From Xenophilus arseniciresistens (GTDB taxonomy: Bacteria; Pseudomonadota; Gammaproteobacteria; Burkholderiales; Burkholderiaceae_C), in assembly GCF_028023875.1 (NCBI RefSeq), contig NZ_JAQIPB010000013.1, forward strand, positions 1-64,000: a stretch of 64,000 bases of DNA, in the 5' to 3' direction. Below, one piece after another: positions 35,983 through 43,501 of the stretch; position 1 is the first letter of the stretch; each line of letters begins with the position of its first letter. Under the pieces are notes generated by a model. The model was not told where the DNA came from. It saw only the letters and a program-made list of their open reading frames with translations, and did no database searches. Both the position numbers and the translations under genes were made by a program.

Positions 35983-36762
35983 ATGTCCACATCGCCAGCC
36001 CTGTCCTTTCAGGAGGTCAAGACGCGCCGCGTCTTCGAGGAAATCTGCGAACAGATTCGCAAGCGCCTGGCTTCGGGCGCGCTCAAGCCGGGCGACAAGC
36101 TGCCCGCGGAACGCGACCTGGCGGTGGAGTTCAAGGTCAGCCGTCCGGCCGTGCGCGAGGCCCTGCGCACGCTGGAGATCTCGGGTGTCGTGTCGCTGCA
36201 AAAGGGCGTCAAGGGCGGCGCCTTCATCCGCGATGGCAACCCGGCGATGCTGACCCAGTCGCTGCAGGACCTGATGATCCTGGGCCGCGTGACGCTGGCC
36301 GGCCTGGCCGAGGCGCGGCGGCTGATCAACGGCATGGTGATCGAGCTGGCCTGCGAGCGCGCGACCGAGGAAGACTTCCTGGCCATCGAGCGCAACATCG
36401 AGGAGATCGATGCGAGCGAAGACCTGGTGCGGCGTGCCGACGCGGGTGTGCGCTTCTTCGGCCTGATCGCACGGGCCACCCGCAACGAAGTGCTGACCAT
36501 GCTCGTGGATTCGCTGTCAGACATCATCCGCTACGTGATAGACACCTCGGGCCGCAAGGCCCGGCCCGAGCTGGTACCCGTGCGCCGGAATCTGCTCAAG
36601 GCCATGCGCGCGCGTGACGCGAAGGCGGCGGTCAGGCACATGGACCAATACCTCACCATCGTCCAGGAAGGCATGGACGCAGCGCCCGCCGTGGCTGCGG
36701 CGCCCGCACCCGCGCCTGCGCGCAAGAAGGCGGGCGCGCGGCCCGTGCAGGCGGCGCGCTGA
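35983..36762 (+). CDS. GntR/FadR-subfamily regulator (FCD domain)
   Basis: A 259-residue regulator. The winged helix has LKPGDKLPAERDLAVEFKVS and recognition segment SRPAVREALRTLE (about 53-65). The linker is followed by MLTQSL (89-94) and the FCD domain (LAEARRLINGMVIELACERA, RNEVLTMLVDSLSDIIRYVI, PELVPVRRNLLKAMRARDAK). An Ala/Pro/Lys tail closes it. From MLTQSL onward it is very similar to the C-terminal half of the flavin reductase fusion at 42527. ATG 35983 is preferred to ATG 35941. It probably controls the divergent racemase-like operon and possibly the amidohydrolase operon downstream. Confidence 0.85.
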   Translation: MSTSPALSFQEVKTRRVFEEICEQIRKRLASGALKPGDKLPAERDLAVEFKVSRPAVREALRTLEISGVVSLQKGVKGGAFIRDGNPAMLTQSLQDLMILGRVTLAGLAEARRLINGMVIELACERATEEDFLAIERNIEEIDASEDLVRRADAGVRFFGLIARATRNEVLTMLVDSLSDIIRYVIDTSGRKARPELVPVRRNLLKAMRARDAKAAVRHMDQYLTIVQEGMDAAPAVAAAPAPAPARKKAGARPVQAAR

Positions 36763-36883
36763 GCGCAGGGCGTCCATCGGGCGCCTGCTTTCCCTTTCTC
36801 CCTCCCTTTCCTCCTGGCCGGCTGATCCCGGCCTTTCGTCGTTGCCGATCCGGGGGGCGGATCCGACGGGTGCCATGCAGGGC

Positions 36884-36921
36884 TTGACAGGCTTCGAAGC
36901 AAATCTAGAATGGTCAAACCA
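36884..36921 (+). promoter_or_regulatory. Sigma70 promoter with overlapping FadR-type operator
   Basis: A perfect TTGACA (36884-36889), a 16-base spacer and TAGAAT (36906-36911) precede the amidohydrolase gene. TGGTCAAACCA (36911-36921), continued by TTCAAAT, shares the last T of the -10 box and covers the transcription start. The leader to ATG 36982 is about 64 bases. Confidence 0.78.
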
Positions 36922-36981
36922 TTCAAATACAGGCGCCTGCCTGGTTCAACCTTCCACGCATTCCCCACTCGAGGACCTGTC

Positions 36982-38214
36982 ATGAGCGAGATCGTCGTCA
37001 ACGAAGCCAACCAATGGCGCCTGAACACCCCCGGCTCGGCCGGCTGGGAGAAGTCGCCCCATCCGGACGCTGCCAACAAGTACCTCATGATTTCGGCGGA
37101 CACGCACGCCAATGAGCCCGGCAACCTGTGGGCCGAGCGCATCGACGCGAAGTACCGCGACCGCCTGCCCAAGGTCTGGATCGACGACAAGGGCGTGCAG
37201 TGGCGCAAGATGGAGGCGTCGGAGCAGCCGGACCGGCTGATCCTGGCCAAGCTGGAGGGTGAAGACCTGGCCCGTTCCAAGGCCGGCGCCACGGCGTCCG
37301 AGCGCGGCCCGAGCGTCGAGCAGCGACTGAAGGACCTCGCGCTGGACGGCATCGACGGCGAGATCATCTTCCCCGGCAAGGGCCTGGGCATGTGGTACAC
37401 CTTCGATCCCGATTTCGCCCATGCGCAGATCGAGGTCTACAACACCTGGGCCTGGGAAAACTTCGGCCCGCACGTGGAGCGTCTGTCGCCCGCGGCCGCG
37501 CTGGCCACCGGCAACATCGAGGCCACGCTCAAGGAAATCGACCGCTGCCTGAAGCTGGGCTTCCGCCACTTCACGCTGCCCTGCAAGCCGCTCTTCGGCC
37601 CGCCCAAGACCAACGAGCTGAACTACAACAAGGTCGATTTCGACCCGATGTGGGCCCGCTTCGTCGAGGCCGGCGTGCCGGTCACCTTCCACGTCTCCAC
37701 CGGCAAGGACCCGCGCACCACGCGCGGCAATGGCGGCGCGGTGGTCAACTACGTGGTGCATTCGCTTTCGCCCACGCTGGAGCCGCTGGTGAACATCTGT
37801 GCCTCGGGCGTGGCCGAGCGATTCCCCGAACTTCGCTTCGGCAGCGTCGAAGCCGGCATCGGCTGGGTGCCATGGATGCTCGACGCGATGGACGAGGCCT
37901 ACCTCAAGCACCACTTCTGGGTGCGACCCAAGCTCAAGATGCTGCCTTCGGACTACTTCAAGGCGCGCGGCTTCGCCACCTTCGGCGAAGACCGTGCCGG
38001 CCTGGGCCTGATGGAGGAGCATGGCCTGCAGGACTGCTTCATGTGGGCCAACGACTATCCGCACCACGAAGGCACCTGGCCGCATTCGGCCCAGGCCATC
38101 GAGCGTCAGATGGGCCACCTGAGCGAAGTCTCTCGCCGCAAGGTGCTGGGCGAGAACGCCGCGCGCGTGTTCGGCTTCAAGGAAGTCGCCTCCAAGTACG
38201 GCCTGCAGTTCTGA
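36982..38214 (+). CDS. Metal-dependent amidohydrolase (Amidohydro_2, ACMSD-like)
   Basis: A 410-residue TIM-barrel protein. YLMISADTHANEPGNLWAER holds the D-x-H metal site near 38. VPVTFHVSTGKDPRT holds a further His, GSVEAGIGWVPWMLDAMDEA is a family core block, and FMWANDYPHHEGTWPHS holds the metal-binding Asp. This is the ACMSD/gamma-resorcylate decarboxylase-like branch, whose members decarboxylate or hydrolyse ring-derived acids; many in steroid and aromatic clusters are uncharacterised. GAGG precedes the ATG. It is followed after 4 bases by a flavoprotein gene. Confidence 0.82.
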   Translation: MSEIVVNEANQWRLNTPGSAGWEKSPHPDAANKYLMISADTHANEPGNLWAERIDAKYRDRLPKVWIDDKGVQWRKMEASEQPDRLILAKLEGEDLARSKAGATASERGPSVEQRLKDLALDGIDGEIIFPGKGLGMWYTFDPDFAHAQIEVYNTWAWENFGPHVERLSPAAALATGNIEATLKEIDRCLKLGFRHFTLPCKPLFGPPKTNELNYNKVDFDPMWARFVEAGVPVTFHVSTGKDPRTTRGNGGAVVNYVVHSLSPTLEPLVNICASGVAERFPELRFGSVEAGIGWVPWMLDAMDEAYLKHHFWVRPKLKMLPSDYFKARGFATFGEDRAGLGLMEEHGLQDCFMWANDYPHHEGTWPHSAQAIERQMGHLSEVSRRKVLGENAARVFGFKEVASKYGLQF

Positions 38215-38218
38215 GTCC

Positions 38219-39676
38219 ATGCCTGGCGTCGGCTTGAACGCGGCCGACGTGCTGGTGGTCGGCGCCGGCGCCTCCGGACTGGCGGCCGCGATCGAAGCGG
38301 CCGCCACCGGCGCCAGCGTGCTGGTGCTGGAGAAGAACGCGGTGCCCGGCGGCAGCAGCCGGCTGTCCGTCGGCTCGATCAACGCTGCGGGCTCACGGCT
38401 GCAGCGGCGTGCGGGCATCGTCGATACGCCCGACGAGCACTTCGACGATATGGCGCATTTCGTGGGCGCCTTCGGGGCGCAGGAGAACCTCGCCCTGCGC
38501 CGGCTGCTGGTGGACCATGCCGCCGAGACGCTGCACTGGCTGATGTCCCTGGGCCTGAGCTTCTACGGGCCCACGGCCGACCCGCCGCACCGGCACCCGC
38601 GCATGCACAACGTGCTGCCGAACTCGAGCGCCTATCCCCACTACCTGTGGAAGGAAGCCAGGCGGCGCGGTGTGCAGATGAGCTGCAACACCGAAGTGCT
38701 CGAGCTGATTCAGGCGAGCGACGGTGGCGTGTCTGGCGTGGTGGCGCGCGTGGCAGGCCAGCGCACCGAGATCGCCGCTCGCCTCGGCGTGGTGCTGTGT
38801 GCGGGCGACTACAGCAACGGTGCGGCGATGAAGGCGCGCTTCAGGCCCGAGCTGGCGCCTGTTCCCGGCGTCAACCCGTCGGCCACCGGAGACGGCCACC
38901 GGATGGCCGAGGCCATTGGCGCGCGCATCGTCAACGGCGAGGTGGTGTACGGCCCGGGCCTGCGCTTCGGCCCGCCGGCCCGGCCCAGCCTGCTGCAGCG
39001 GCTGCCGCCTTCCTGGGGGCTGGGCAAGCTGATGTCGCTGGCGCTGGCGGTCCTGCCGGCCCGCTTGTTCCGGCCTTTCGTCATGTCCTTCATGACCGCG
39101 TCGCTGGGCCCCGAGCCCAGCCTGCTCAAGAGCGGCGCCATGCTGGTCAACAGCCTGGGCGAGCGCTTCGTGGACGAGCAGCAGGCGCCTGGCCTTGCCA
39201 TCGCGGCGCAGCCCGGCGGACAGGCCTGGCTGTTGCTGCACGACGCGCTGGCCCGGCGCTATTCGGCGCCGCCCCACGTGGTCTCGACGGCGCCGGGCGT
39301 GGCCTTCGCGTATCTGCCCGACTACCGTCGCCACCGCAAGGATCTGTACCGAAGCGCAGCCACGCCGGGCGAACTGGCGCGTGCCACCGGCCTGCCGGCC
39401 CCGGCGCTTGAGCGTGTTCTGAGTGCGCGGGGCGAACAGGGCCCCTGGCATGCGCTCGGGCCCCTGGAGGCCCGCATCGTGATCACCGATGGTGGCCTGG
39501 CGGTCAACAGCTCACACCAGGTGCTGCGCGGCGATGGGAGCGTGATTGCGCGGCTCTATGCCGCTGGCGCTGCGGGCCAGGGCGGCGCCTTGCTGGCCGG
39601 CAACGGCCATCACATCTGCTGGGCCGTGACCTCGGGGCGGCGGGCGGGGCGCTTCGCGGCGGGCGCCCCTTCTTGA
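38219..39676 (+). CDS. FAD-dependent oxidoreductase (fumarate reductase/KstD fold)
   Basis: A 485-residue flavoprotein. ADVLVVGAGASGLAAAIEAA is the dinucleotide-binding motif and VLEKNAVPGGSSRLSVGSIN the second FAD contact. The C-terminal FAD region reads LYAAGAAGQGGALLAGNGHH. 3-Ketosteroid dehydrogenases have a YPGxG motif in that region; this protein lacks it, so it is probably a dehydrogenase of another cyclic or unsaturated substrate. It is co-transcribed with the amidohydrolase at 36982. No signal peptide is visible, so it is cytoplasmic. Confidence 0.8.
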   Translation: MPGVGLNAADVLVVGAGASGLAAAIEAAATGASVLVLEKNAVPGGSSRLSVGSINAAGSRLQRRAGIVDTPDEHFDDMAHFVGAFGAQENLALRRLLVDHAAETLHWLMSLGLSFYGPTADPPHRHPRMHNVLPNSSAYPHYLWKEARRRGVQMSCNTEVLELIQASDGGVSGVVARVAGQRTEIAARLGVVLCAGDYSNGAAMKARFRPELAPVPGVNPSATGDGHRMAEAIGARIVNGEVVYGPGLRFGPPARPSLLQRLPPSWGLGKLMSLALAVLPARLFRPFVMSFMTASLGPEPSLLKSGAMLVNSLGERFVDEQQAPGLAIAAQPGGQAWLLLHDALARRYSAPPHVVSTAPGVAFAYLPDYRRHRKDLYRSAATPGELARATGLPAPALERVLSARGEQGPWHALGPLEARIVITDGGLAVNSSHQVLRGDGSVIARLYAAGAAGQGGALLAGNGHHICWAVTSGRRAGRFAAGAPS

Positions 39677-39709
39677 AACAGTGAAAGCGCGGCGGCTCGC
39701 CTTACGGCA

Positions 39710-40468
39710 TCACTGCTTGCGCGAGTTCCAGAGCTCCATGTAGTTGGCCTGCAGGCGCTCGAGGAACTTGCTCATCTCGGCCACGGCGGCATCGGCGTCA
39801 CGCGCCCGCAGGTGCTTGAGCAGCCGGCGGCGCGAGGGCAGCGTGTAGGCGTTGACGCTCGGGCCGATGGCCTTCACGAATTCGCGCATCACTTCCATCA
39901 CGCCTTCCATCGTGATCTGGACGATGGGGTTGTGGGTGGCCGCGGCCAGCAGGTTGTGGAACTCGCGGTGCAGATCCGCACGCACCTGGAAGTTGCCGGC
40001 CTTGTCGGCCTTGGCGGCTGCTGCGACATTGGCTTCGAGGGCGGCCAGGTCTTCTTCCGTCATGCGCTCGCAGGCCACGCGCACCACCATCTCGCTGAGC
40101 CACACGCGGGCCTCGGTGAGGTGATCGGGCTTGATGGCCCCCAGGTGGTACAGGTCGCGCAGCCCGTTGACGACCACGCCGGAGCTGCCCGGCAGCACGA
40201 AGGCGCCGCCGGCAGCGCCCTTGCGCAGCTCGATCATTCCGCTGAGCTCGAGTGCGCGCAGTGCCTCGCGCAGCGTGTTGCGGCTGACCTTGAACTTGGC
40301 CGAGAGATCGCGCTCGGCGGGCAACCGGTCGCCCGGCTTGAGGCGGCCGGTGGCCACGAGCTCGCGGATCTGCGCCGCGATTTCCTCGAAGGCGCGCGAA
40401 GGCGCGATGGGCTCAAACCCGAGTGAGGAGTCTGAGGCTTCTTTCGGGCGGAAGTCGGCTTGGATCAC
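39710..40468 (-). CDS. GntR/FadR-subfamily regulator (FCD domain)
   Basis: A 252-residue regulator beginning at GTG (MIQADFRPKEASDSSLGFEP). The winged helix has LKPGDRLPAERDLSAKFKVS and recognition segment SRNTLREALRALE; the FCD domain follows (HLTEARVWLSEMVVRVACER, HREFHNLLAAATHNPIVQIT). It is a close relative of the regulator at 29019. A TAGAAT box (40480-40475) ends 6 bases before the GTG, so the transcript may have no leader. No TGGTnnnACCA site is seen directly upstream. It is convergent with the flavoprotein gene at 38219. Confidence 0.85.
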   Translation of the reverse strand: MIQADFRPKEASDSSLGFEPIAPSRAFEEIAAQIRELVATGRLKPGDRLPAERDLSAKFKVSRNTLREALRALELSGMIELRKGAAGGAFVLPGSSGVVVNGLRDLYHLGAIKPDHLTEARVWLSEMVVRVACERMTEEDLAALEANVAAAAKADKAGNFQVRADLHREFHNLLAAATHNPIVQITMEGVMEVMREFVKAIGPSVNAYTLPSRRRLLKHLRARDADAAVAEMSKFLERLQANYMELWNSRKQ

Positions 40469-40474
40469 GGGCGG

Positions 40475-40480
40475 ATTCTA
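40475..40480 (-). promoter_or_regulatory. Possible -10 box of a leaderless transcript
   Basis: TAGAAT on the minus strand is followed by six bases and then the GTG start of the GntR gene, so transcription would start at or next to the start codon. The -35 region is weak. It is reported because similar very short leaders are predicted for the tandem CaiB and SDR genes. Confidence 0.3.
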
Positions 40481-40499
40481 GCCCTGTGCCCTTGAGCCA

Positions 40500-40823
40500 T
40501 CAGACCGAGAAAGGCGCCGCAGTCAGCAACTCGTTGGCAATTTTCACCACCACCGGGCCGTCCTTGTCGTACTCGGCCAGCGCCTTCTGCCAGTCGGGGT
40601 CGGCGCGAAAGGCAGCCCAGGAACGCTCGCGCTGCTCGTGCGAATCCCATTGCAGGACGTACTTGAGCTGCGTGTTGTCCTCGCCCACCGCCACGGTGAA
40701 CACGGGCGTGATGCGGCGGATCGCGTGCTTCTCGAACAGCGGCACGGTGACGGTCTCGAAGCGCTTGAGCGCCGCGGGCAGCTTGCCCGGCGCGGCGGTG
40801 TAGGTGCGGAACTCGTAGAACAT
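40500..40823 (-). CDS. NIPSNAP-family protein
   Basis: A 107-residue dimeric alpha/beta-barrel protein: MFYEFRTYTAAPGKLPAALK at the start (E-x-R-x-Y pattern), then YVLQWDSHEQRERSWAAFRA with the W-x-S-x-x-E-R-x-x-x-W-x-x-F signature. NIPSNAP proteins in bacteria accompany catabolic operons, with unclear roles. AGGAGA lies before the ATG. It is last in the operon 42451 to 40500 with a thiolase-fold/DUF35 pair. A second NIPSNAP-like gene lies at 45248 at the end of the divergent operon. Confidence 0.82.
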   Translation of the reverse strand: MFYEFRTYTAAPGKLPAALKRFETVTVPLFEKHAIRRITPVFTVAVGEDNTQLKYVLQWDSHEQRERSWAAFRADPDWQKALAEYDKDGPVVVKIANELLTAAPFSV

Positions 40824-40838
40824 GGCGATCTCCTGGGT

Positions 40839-41261
40839 TCAGAGCGGACGCGAGGCCAGCAGCGGCCCGTCCTCATACTGCAGCACGACCAGCTCCACCG
40901 GCATGCCGCACTCGAAAGTTGCGCCCTCGCGTTCGACCAGGCGGGTGGCGATCCGCAACCCGATCTCCAGATCGACCACGCACACCGCGTAGGGCGCTTC
41001 GTCGACGAAGACCTTGGGCGCGGCGTGGATGCGCGTCCAGGAATAGAGCGTGCCGCGCGAGCCCAGCGGCTTCCACTGCATCTTCTGCGACCAGCAATGC
41101 GGGCACACGGGCTTGGGCGGGAAGGTGAACTTGCCGCAGCTTTCGCAGCAGGTGCTTTGCCATTGGCCATCACGAAGGCCTTCCCAGAAGGGCTGCGTGA
41201 AGGCCGAGATGCGCGGCGGATAGGCGCGCGGCCGCGCCACGGGAATGCGTTCGAGTGTCAT
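40839..41261 (-). CDS. DUF35 OB-fold protein with zinc ribbon
   Basis: A 140-residue ChsH2-like partner. The helix TQPFWEGLRDGQWQSTCCES leads into a zinc ribbon with CESCG and CPHC, then the OB fold (GTLYSWTRIHAAPKVF, YAVCVVDLEIGLRIATRLVE). Its ATG overlaps the stop of the thiolase-fold gene (ATGA), so the two chains are made together and should form a complex that binds and cleaves an acyl-CoA. All four zinc cysteines are intact. Confidence 0.86.
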   Translation of the reverse strand: MTLERIPVARPRAYPPRISAFTQPFWEGLRDGQWQSTCCESCGKFTFPPKPVCPHCWSQKMQWKPLGSRGTLYSWTRIHAAPKVFVDEAPYAVCVVDLEIGLRIATRLVEREGATFECGMPVELVVLQYEDGPLLASRPL

Positions 41262-42451
41262 CGCTGGGCCTCCAGAACATGCACGAGGGCGGCGTTGTAG
41301 TTGCCGAGTTCACCGGTGGTCAGCCCCAGACGGGCATCCTTGACCTGCCGCTCGCCGGCGCGCCCGCGCAGCTGGTCGGCCATTTCGCAGTAGTTGTAGA
41401 GCGAGGTCACATAGGCCGGGTGGCCGCGGGAGGTCAGCCCGCCCGAAGTGGAGATCGGGATCTGCCCGCCCAGCTTCGTGCGGCCCTCGGCCGCTGCGGG
41501 CGCCCCTTCGCCGCGGGCGAAGAAGCCCACGGCCTCGCTGACCAGCACTTCCACCACCGTGCACGGGGCATAGAACTCGGCCACGTCGATGTTGCCGGCC
41601 TGGATGCCGGCCTGGCGGTAGGCCGTGGCGGCTGCTTCCTTGGCCGCGAACAGCTCGGTCATGTCGTTGGGCACTTCGTTGATCTGGTGCGAGCCGTCGT
41701 GGCAGAAGCCGCGCCCGCGCACCAGGGCGTAGGGCCGGCCCAGCGACTTGGCGACTTCCTCCGAGGCCAGCACCAGGCAGGCGGCGCCGTCGCTGCGGCC
41801 GGGCACGTCGTAAAGGCCCAACGGCTCCACGATGGGGCGCTGCTCCAGCACCTCGGGCAGCGTGATCGGCTTGCGGTACTGGGCCAGCGGATTCATGGAG
41901 GCGTGCCAGCGGTTCTTGACGGCCACGGCACCGAACTGCTCGCGCGTGGCGCCGTACTCGTGCATGTAGCGCATGGCGTCCATGGCGTACCAACTGATCG
42001 GGATGAAGCCGCCCGAGGCATGGAAGTCCACGTCGCCCGTGGTGCGCATGCTGCTCATCGCATGCTCAAAGGCTGGCGTCGCCGCTTCCATGTTGATGCC
42101 CAGGGCCAGCGCTACGTCGGTGCGGCCCAGCAGGATCTCGTCGCAGGCCCGGTCGAAACACACGGCGGCCGTCATGCCGTTGCCCATCACCTCCAGCACG
42201 CTGCCGCTGCATTGCAGGCGCAGGTGGCTGACCAGGAAGGTGGAGAAGTATTTCTGCAGCGTGTAGGGCCGCGGCAAGGTCAGCACCAGGCTGCCGATGT
42301 CCTTCTTCTCGACGCCGGCGTCCGCTACCGCTTCGACCACCAGACGGGTCATGATCTCCTGCTCCAGAACCTGCAGGGGCTCATCCGCCCTGGTCTGGTG
42401 ACGCCCGACAGGGATCGCGCTGGTGCCGATGATGGCAACTCGACGAGTCAT
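41258..42451 (-). CDS. Thiolase-fold lipid-transfer-like protein lacking the nucleophilic Cys
   Basis: A 397-residue SCP-x/Ltp-like protein starting MTRRVAIIGTSAIPVGRHQT. The residue aligned with the thiolase nucleophile is Gly in VMGNGMTAAVCFDRACDEI (about 88-106); other cysteines lie nearby at 81 and 98. The late ISTSGGLTSRGHPAYVTSLY block retains a GHP motif, so it is closer to true thiolases than the other two copies. It is first in an operon with DUF35 and NIPSNAP genes, driven by a divergent promoter at 42484-42512. ATG 42466 is an alternative start. Confidence 0.83.
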   Translation of the reverse strand: MTRRVAIIGTSAIPVGRHQTRADEPLQVLEQEIMTRLVVEAVADAGVEKKDIGSLVLTLPRPYTLQKYFSTFLVSHLRLQCSGSVLEVMGNGMTAAVCFDRACDEILLGRTDVALALGINMEAATPAFEHAMSSMRTTGDVDFHASGGFIPISWYAMDAMRYMHEYGATREQFGAVAVKNRWHASMNPLAQYRKPITLPEVLEQRPIVEPLGLYDVPGRSDGAACLVLASEEVAKSLGRPYALVRGRGFCHDGSHQINEVPNDMTELFAAKEAAATAYRQAGIQAGNIDVAEFYAPCTVVEVLVSEAVGFFARGEGAPAAAEGRTKLGGQIPISTSGGLTSRGHPAYVTSLYNYCEMADQLRGRAGERQVKDARLGLTTGELGNYNAALVHVLEAQR

Positions 42452-42469
42452 TGGATGGTTCCCCATTGG

Positions 42470-42507
42470 TTGAAATGCAGGCCAGTATAAATATAATGGT
42501 CAAACCA
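42470..42507 (+). promoter_or_regulatory. Plus-strand promoter with overlapping FadR-type operator
   Basis: TTGAAA (42470-42475), a 16-base spacer and a perfect TATAAT (42492-42497) lead into TGGTCAAACCA (42497-42507), sharing one T. Transcription would start near 42504, inside the operator, and feed the flavin reductase-FCD gene. The leader to GTG 42527 is about 23 bases. Confidence 0.75.
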
Positions 42508-42512
42508 TTCAA
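42484..42512 (-). promoter_or_regulatory. Minus-strand promoter with the same operator in its spacer
   Basis: TTGAAT (42512-42507), a 17-base spacer and TATACT (42489-42484) face the thiolase-fold gene. The spacer contains TGGTTTGACCA, the reverse of the operator at 42497-42507. One bound regulator would therefore sit between -35 and -10 in this direction and on the -10/start in the other, silencing both operons. Confidence 0.7.
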
Positions 42513-42526
42513 TGTTTGGAGCCGCC

Positions 42527-43501
42527 GTGACGACCTCGACCCCACTGACTGCCGATCGCCCCGCCGGGCCGGCCACTGATTTCGACACGCGTGCCTTCCG
42601 CAACGCGCTGGGCAGCTTCCCCACCGGCGTGGCCATCATCACCACCGTCGGTGAAGACGGCCGGCCCATCGGCCTGACCTGCAATTCCTTCAGTTCGGTG
42701 TCGCTGGAGCCGCCGCTGGTGTCCTGGGGCCTGCGCACGGCCAGCAAGAGCCTGGAGACCTTCCGCCAGTCCGGGGCCTTCGCCATCAACATCCTGGCCG
42801 AGGACCAGAAGGAGCTGTCGGCGCGATTCGCCAGCGGCGCGATCGTCGACAAGTTCGAGGGCGTGGCCTGGACGCCCGGCCACCGCGGGCTGCCGGTGAT
42901 CGCCGGCAGCGTGGCCACCTTCGAATGCGACAAGTTCGCCGAGCACCTGGCGGGCGACCATGTGCTCTTCCTGGGCCAGGTGGCGCGCTTCGACCATGGC
43001 CGCCAGGAAGCCTCGCTGGTCTTCTACAAGGGCGCCTACATGATGCTCACGCAGTCGCTGCGCGAGCTGGCCGCCAGCGGCAGGCTGGATTCGATCCACC
43101 TCGACCAGGCCCGGCGCTTGATCAACTGCATGCTGCTGCGCCTGGCCTGCCAGAACGGATCGGCCGAGGACTTCGACGCGATCGAGCGCAACATCGGCGA
43201 GATCGAACGCTATGACGATGCGGCGCAGCGCGCAGAGGCCAGCATCGAGTTCTTCCGGCTGGTGACCAAGGCGGCCCACAACGAGGTGCTGGTGGTGGTG
43301 GCCGAAACGCTGACCACCTTGCTGCGCCATGTGCTGCAGACCGACGCCACGCTGCGCGCACGGCCCGATCTCGTGCCTGTGCGCCGCAAGATCCTGGCGC
43401 ACATGCGCGAGCGTGACCCGGATGCCGCCGAATCCGAAATGAGCCACTACTTTGATGAGCTGCGTCGCGGCGCCATGGCGGCACAGGAGGTGGCGGCATG
43501 A
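42527..43501 (+). CDS. Flavin reductase fused to a GntR-type FCD effector domain (no HTH)
   Basis: A 324-residue two-domain protein. Residues about 22-170 are a Flavin_Reduct (DIM6/NTAB, HpaC-like) domain: AFRNALGSFPTGVAIITTVG, GLTCNSFSSVSLEPPLVSWG, FAINILAEDQKELSARFAS. Residues about 172-315 are an FCD domain starting at MLTQSL (173-178) and including LDQARRLINCMLLRLACQ and RPDLVPVRRKILAHMRERD, very like the regulator at 35983. The winged helix is absent. GTG 42527 with GGAG is preferred; ATG 42512 leaves too short a leader. Its stop overlaps the ketosteroid-dehydrogenase-like gene. A reductase under allosteric control by a pathway ligand is likely, by analogy with C1 of 4-hydroxyphenylacetate hydroxylase. 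Confidence 0.85.
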   Translation: MTTSTPLTADRPAGPATDFDTRAFRNALGSFPTGVAIITTVGEDGRPIGLTCNSFSSVSLEPPLVSWGLRTASKSLETFRQSGAFAINILAEDQKELSARFASGAIVDKFEGVAWTPGHRGLPVIAGSVATFECDKFAEHLAGDHVLFLGQVARFDHGRQEASLVFYKGAYMMLTQSLRELAASGRLDSIHLDQARRLINCMLLRLACQNGSAEDFDAIERNIGEIERYDDAAQRAEASIEFFRLVTKAAHNEVLVVVAETLTTLLRHVLQTDATLRARPDLVPVRRKILAHMRERDPDAAESEMSHYFDELRRGAMAAQEVAA

